A stretch of 64,000 bases of DNA, from positions 30,842 to 94,841 of the forward strand of contig JASAMV010005842.1 in assembly GCA_030248065.1 (NCBI GenBank), read 5' to 3'. The translations under genes were made by a program, and so were the position numbers. Every line of letters starts with the position of its first letter. Position 1 is the first letter of the stretch. The notes below the pieces were generated by a model. The model ran no database searches, was not told the origin of the DNA, and saw nothing but the letters and a program-made list of their open reading frames with translations. Shown piece after piece: positions 60,263 through 64,000 of the stretch. Source of the DNA: Rhynchonema sp. JSB1_4. Taxonomy: Eukaryota; Nematoda; Chromadorea; Monhysterida; Xyalidae.

Positions 60263-61759
60263 ACGCTTGACTCGGTGGGCATTCATTTATCCATGCCCCA
60301 GACCCGAAACCAGAAAGGAGTGATTCGGTGTAATATTCACTCTTATTTCACACTGTGTGCAGCTTATTTGCATTGGTCGAGTGCATTAATTTCACCCAAA
60401 TTTTTCATCCCGAATATCAGAAAGCCATACCATGACACCCACACCACCTGGGGAACTGTACGGGTGTGTACCTGATTGCGGTTTTATACTTATCGATCAT
60501 TGGATAGTATTGTTTTCGTGTCACCTGTGCTTTATATGCACTTAGAGCACTTTATGTAACAAAAATACCCCTATTTTTTGCTTTAGCGCAATTGCGTTAA
60601 CCTGTCCGAGCCCATTTGCATATGCTGACATGCAAGCTATGTATGTGTAGGTATAGGTACTATGTACAGTATTATCGCTAAATTCATGTGAGTAATAACA
60701 AGCCTATTCTCAACGGCCTAGCACAAACGAAACAACAGCATTGATTGTGCTAATAAAATGACAAAAGGATCGGTAAGACCCAGGCAACTGAAAAGAACAA
60801 TAATGGCCCAGGTGCACCCCTTGTATAATCGCATTCGTAAACATTAGCTTAAAGCGAGCGGCCCGAAAATGAAGCACATCATTGGGCATGTTTTTAGGAT
60901 CAATAAAAAACAGGGCGGCTTTGCGCAATAAATCAGCGGTATGTCTGCTTTATATATCCCAAGAAATTGCCCAAATAACGATATGCTTCAAAAGCAGCAA
61001 ACGAATCCTGCCGCAACGGTTTCATGGTGTGTATGTATTATAGTGTGTAACCCTAGGCTTGAGAACCAAGTAATATGAATTAGAAGCGAGAATTCCCCGA
61101 TCCACAAGCCTTGGTGTAAGTTTATTGTGCTCTATCTGGCGTCTGTTTTTGTCGTCTCGTCCCATTTACAGATGGTACAGGCTTACAACAGTCATTCTGG
61201 CAAAGTACAATACTTATTGCATTTCTGTCACTGTATTTTTTGCAATATTTTCGCTTATTATTTTTTTGCAAATTAACATTTATTGTTTCACAGTATTGTG
61301 CCACATAATTTTGCTTGGAGCAACGTTTGCATTTGTATTGCTTTTGACGATTAGAATTTCAGCTGACTTCTCAGCTGAATAACACACATGTTTCTTCCGG
61401 CGCATTGCCTGAAAACTTCGCGTTCATTTTGCAACTGCTGATCTGTTTTTTAAAAGTCATTTTGCACCGACTTTTAGAGAGGCTTCAATGGAGTGGTCAA
61501 CAATAGCCCACATTTTTAGGGTGTTTTTATGCCCTTCAGAGTTCTATTTTTATGATGCTACCCGTCTACCATATTGATTATTGCTGGTGTTGTTGCACCG
61601 AACCTACACAAATGTAATGCACGCACCCTGACATTGTCCCCCGTATGCACAAGTCGAATTACGGATGCACTGTAGATTCCTCTTTCTATTGTGTTCGAAA
61701 AGTTTCGAAATGTACGTGGAACCGTGACGTGCGTCTCATGAGCTGATGGTACAACTATA

Positions 61760-62054
61760 AAGGCAGTCTACGGGAGGTTGTCACTCAGCCCCCGAATACC
61801 GTAACCCACCGTAATTTTGATCTGCAAGGATCGTGTCGAGACCATTTTGTTTTTTATCTATGTTTTGCGTGTTAGCGCCAACACCAACCAGCATTTCGAA
61901 GTTTTGGTGATCGGCTCGCATGATGACAATTTCCAGCTTGCTGCCGCTAATACACGTGTCGATAAGCAGCGATCAGCATGGGTCTCGCAACGATCTCGCT
62001 TGCAGTGGGTTACGGTATTCGGGGGCTGAGTGACAACCTCCTGCAGACTGCCTT
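61760..62054. mobile_element. TA-flanked MITE with 50-bp arms, AAGGCAGTCT family
   Basis: The left arm aaggcagtctacgggaggtt and right arm aacctcctgcagactgcctt extend about 50 bases, both reaching ccgaataccgtaaccca. Flanked by TA. The interior contains an open frame (plus strand, about 61817-62029). Confidence 0.85.
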
Positions 62055-62069
62055 TACCAAACGTTGTTA

Positions 62070-62247
62070 GGCTGTGAGCAGATAAACGCGGAATGCGGAA
62101 TAAAAACCAGCGTAGTCATCATAGCCCTGACGCGCCAAACAGACTTTGAAGCATTTTCTTGAAGCACCACAGCGCCATATAGCTGTACAGTTAAGGAGTT
62201 GCTGTTTTTAAACCAATTCCGCATTCCGCGTTTATCTGCTCACAGCC
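62070..62247. mobile_element. Hairpin MITE, GGCTGTGAGCAGATAAACGC family, TSD TTA
   Basis: A 32-base perfect terminal inverted repeat starts ggctgtgagcagataaacgc. TTA is duplicated at 62067-62069 and 62248-62250. It lies 15 bases from the TA-flanked element to its left. Confidence 0.92.
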
Positions 62248-63234
62248 TTACGGTATTCACTATAACACCATTGAAAGCGGAAACGGAGACGACAGGTACG
62301 TTTTTGTGTTTGTTTACCGGCTAACCAAAAAGCGACCAACCCCTTTTCAGGCTCGAGTGCGTTTCGTAAACCTGTGGTGCTCCAGAATCGTAAACTGCGT
62401 TTATTAATTTTTACTGAATGCCAACATTTTTTTAAAATGTATTTGGCTTCACACACATGTCACGATTGACTGAGTTCGAATAGAGTGAAAGAGACGACCT
62501 CAAGTTCTGCGTACAACAATAAAATAAAAAAATAAAACAAATAAACAACAAATAACAGGTCGTTGAGAAGTACATACACCCAGTGACCTGACATCTGACG
62601 GCCAAGCAATGTTTAAAAATATTAAGAACACCCTATTATAACCATCATGAGACCACTTTTTCTCTCATAAATATTAAATTGGCGTTCACCAGCCACGTGC
62701 CATAGTCACAAATTATGATGCGAAAGTTTTTTTTTTTGAAAGAAAGTGTTGTATATTTGAGATTTGAACAGCCACGGCGTGCGCGAAAACGAAGGTCATC
62801 AACCATCTGACGGGGTGAATTTGACTTACAGTATATGTACCCGTGTTGTGTGCACCTGAATATCAGGCGACACCTGAATACCCATTCAACCACTTCCGAA
62901 AGCAAATCCAGTAAACCCCTGAATTTTACTCAATCCTTGATGATGCCAAATAATAACAGCTGACGCGGGAAGAAGATTGTGCTTGGTGCGCATGGGGTCT
63001 GACTGAGCCAAGCGGGCATCAACAACTTTAAGTTGAGCCCTTTTCGAGAGAGGGATTGGAGTAATACTGGCTCAATGACAACAGCTTCCTTATCATTACA
63101 CGTTACAACAGGAAATCTCTGAGGAAAAAATCGCACTGCACTGCAGCCAGCGGTGACACACATATACATACATAAATTACATCAAAGGACTAACTATTGA
63201 AAAAAAACAGCATGGGTAGATATAATTTGTTGGT

Positions 63235-63750
<516 letters not shown>

Positions 63751-64000
63751 ATAGGCATCCTCATTTTTAGCGACACACATTATCACACGCAGGGTCACGT
63801 CGTTAAAATCTCCCGAAGCATAACGGGATGGCGAGTAGTAAAATCTCTGTAGATGGTGACCCGCACACGTAATAACTGAGTACACAAAATTAAAGATGAT
63901 ATGTATTTGCGCTGTACTGTGATGAAAAAATGAAATGCTGAGCAACATAGGCCTTTTGGGACTCAAGCCCGGGCCATAAGCAGATTCAGCGCCTAGTACA

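Larger units (their letters stand above)
59359..63234. other. Gene-free spacer at the right of the window
   Basis: Holds three MITEs (59509-60262, 61760-62054, 62070-62247). The remainder is AT-rich spacer without supported exons. Confidence 0.5.

Overview
This window is nuclear DNA of a multicellular animal. It has genes split into many short exons, GT-AG introns of about 50 to 2,500 bases, and spacer sequence full of small inverted-repeat transposons. Perfect runs of TTAGGC (the nematode telomere hexamer) occur internally, and AG sites 23-28 bases before two start codons could be trans-splice sites. Together these make a nematode, perhaps an early-branching one with a repeat-rich genome, my best guess; this is inference and not proven.

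Three genes can be rebuilt exon by exon with consistent reading phase, all on the minus strand. (1) 17574 to 1169: a plakin-domain cytolinker in 29 exons, 1,327 residues. It has spectrin repeats with an embedded SH3, a coiled-coil exon present in two tandem copies, and a disordered Ser/Arg/Pro tail. It has no actin-binding CH domains and no plakin repeats in this window. (2) 27747 to 24647: a complete 1-Cys peroxiredoxin (PRDX6 type) in 6 exons, 220 residues. It keeps the peroxidatic cysteine but lacks the lipase serine of the human protein. (3) 43595 to 29657: a complete U5 snRNP GTPase EFTUD2/Snu114 in 21 exons, 979 residues, with one likely GC-AG intron. Their functions (cytoskeletal linkage, peroxide detoxification, splicing) are unrelated and the order shows no operon logic.

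Two weaker models lie on the plus strand: two phase-compatible exons at 55255-55358 and 59198-59358 (no recognised family), and a small three-exon candidate at 63235-63750 whose first intron holds a 135-base CA repeat.

The rest is mostly repeats. 1-1168, 17575-24646, 27748-29656, 43596-55254 and 59359-63234 carry no gene I can support. Repeats fall into clear groups. hAT-like elements begin CAG and have 8-bp target duplications, several nested three or four deep. Hairpin elements with TAA or TTA duplications look PIF/Harbinger-like. TA-flanked elements start AAGGC. There is also a 4.5-kb foldback with arms of about 1.3 kb, and a foldback that encloses a TTAGGC minisatellite. Several insertions sit within a few bases of splice sites. 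The 8-mer TGAAACAT (either strand) occurs about 40 times, where about two are expected by chance.
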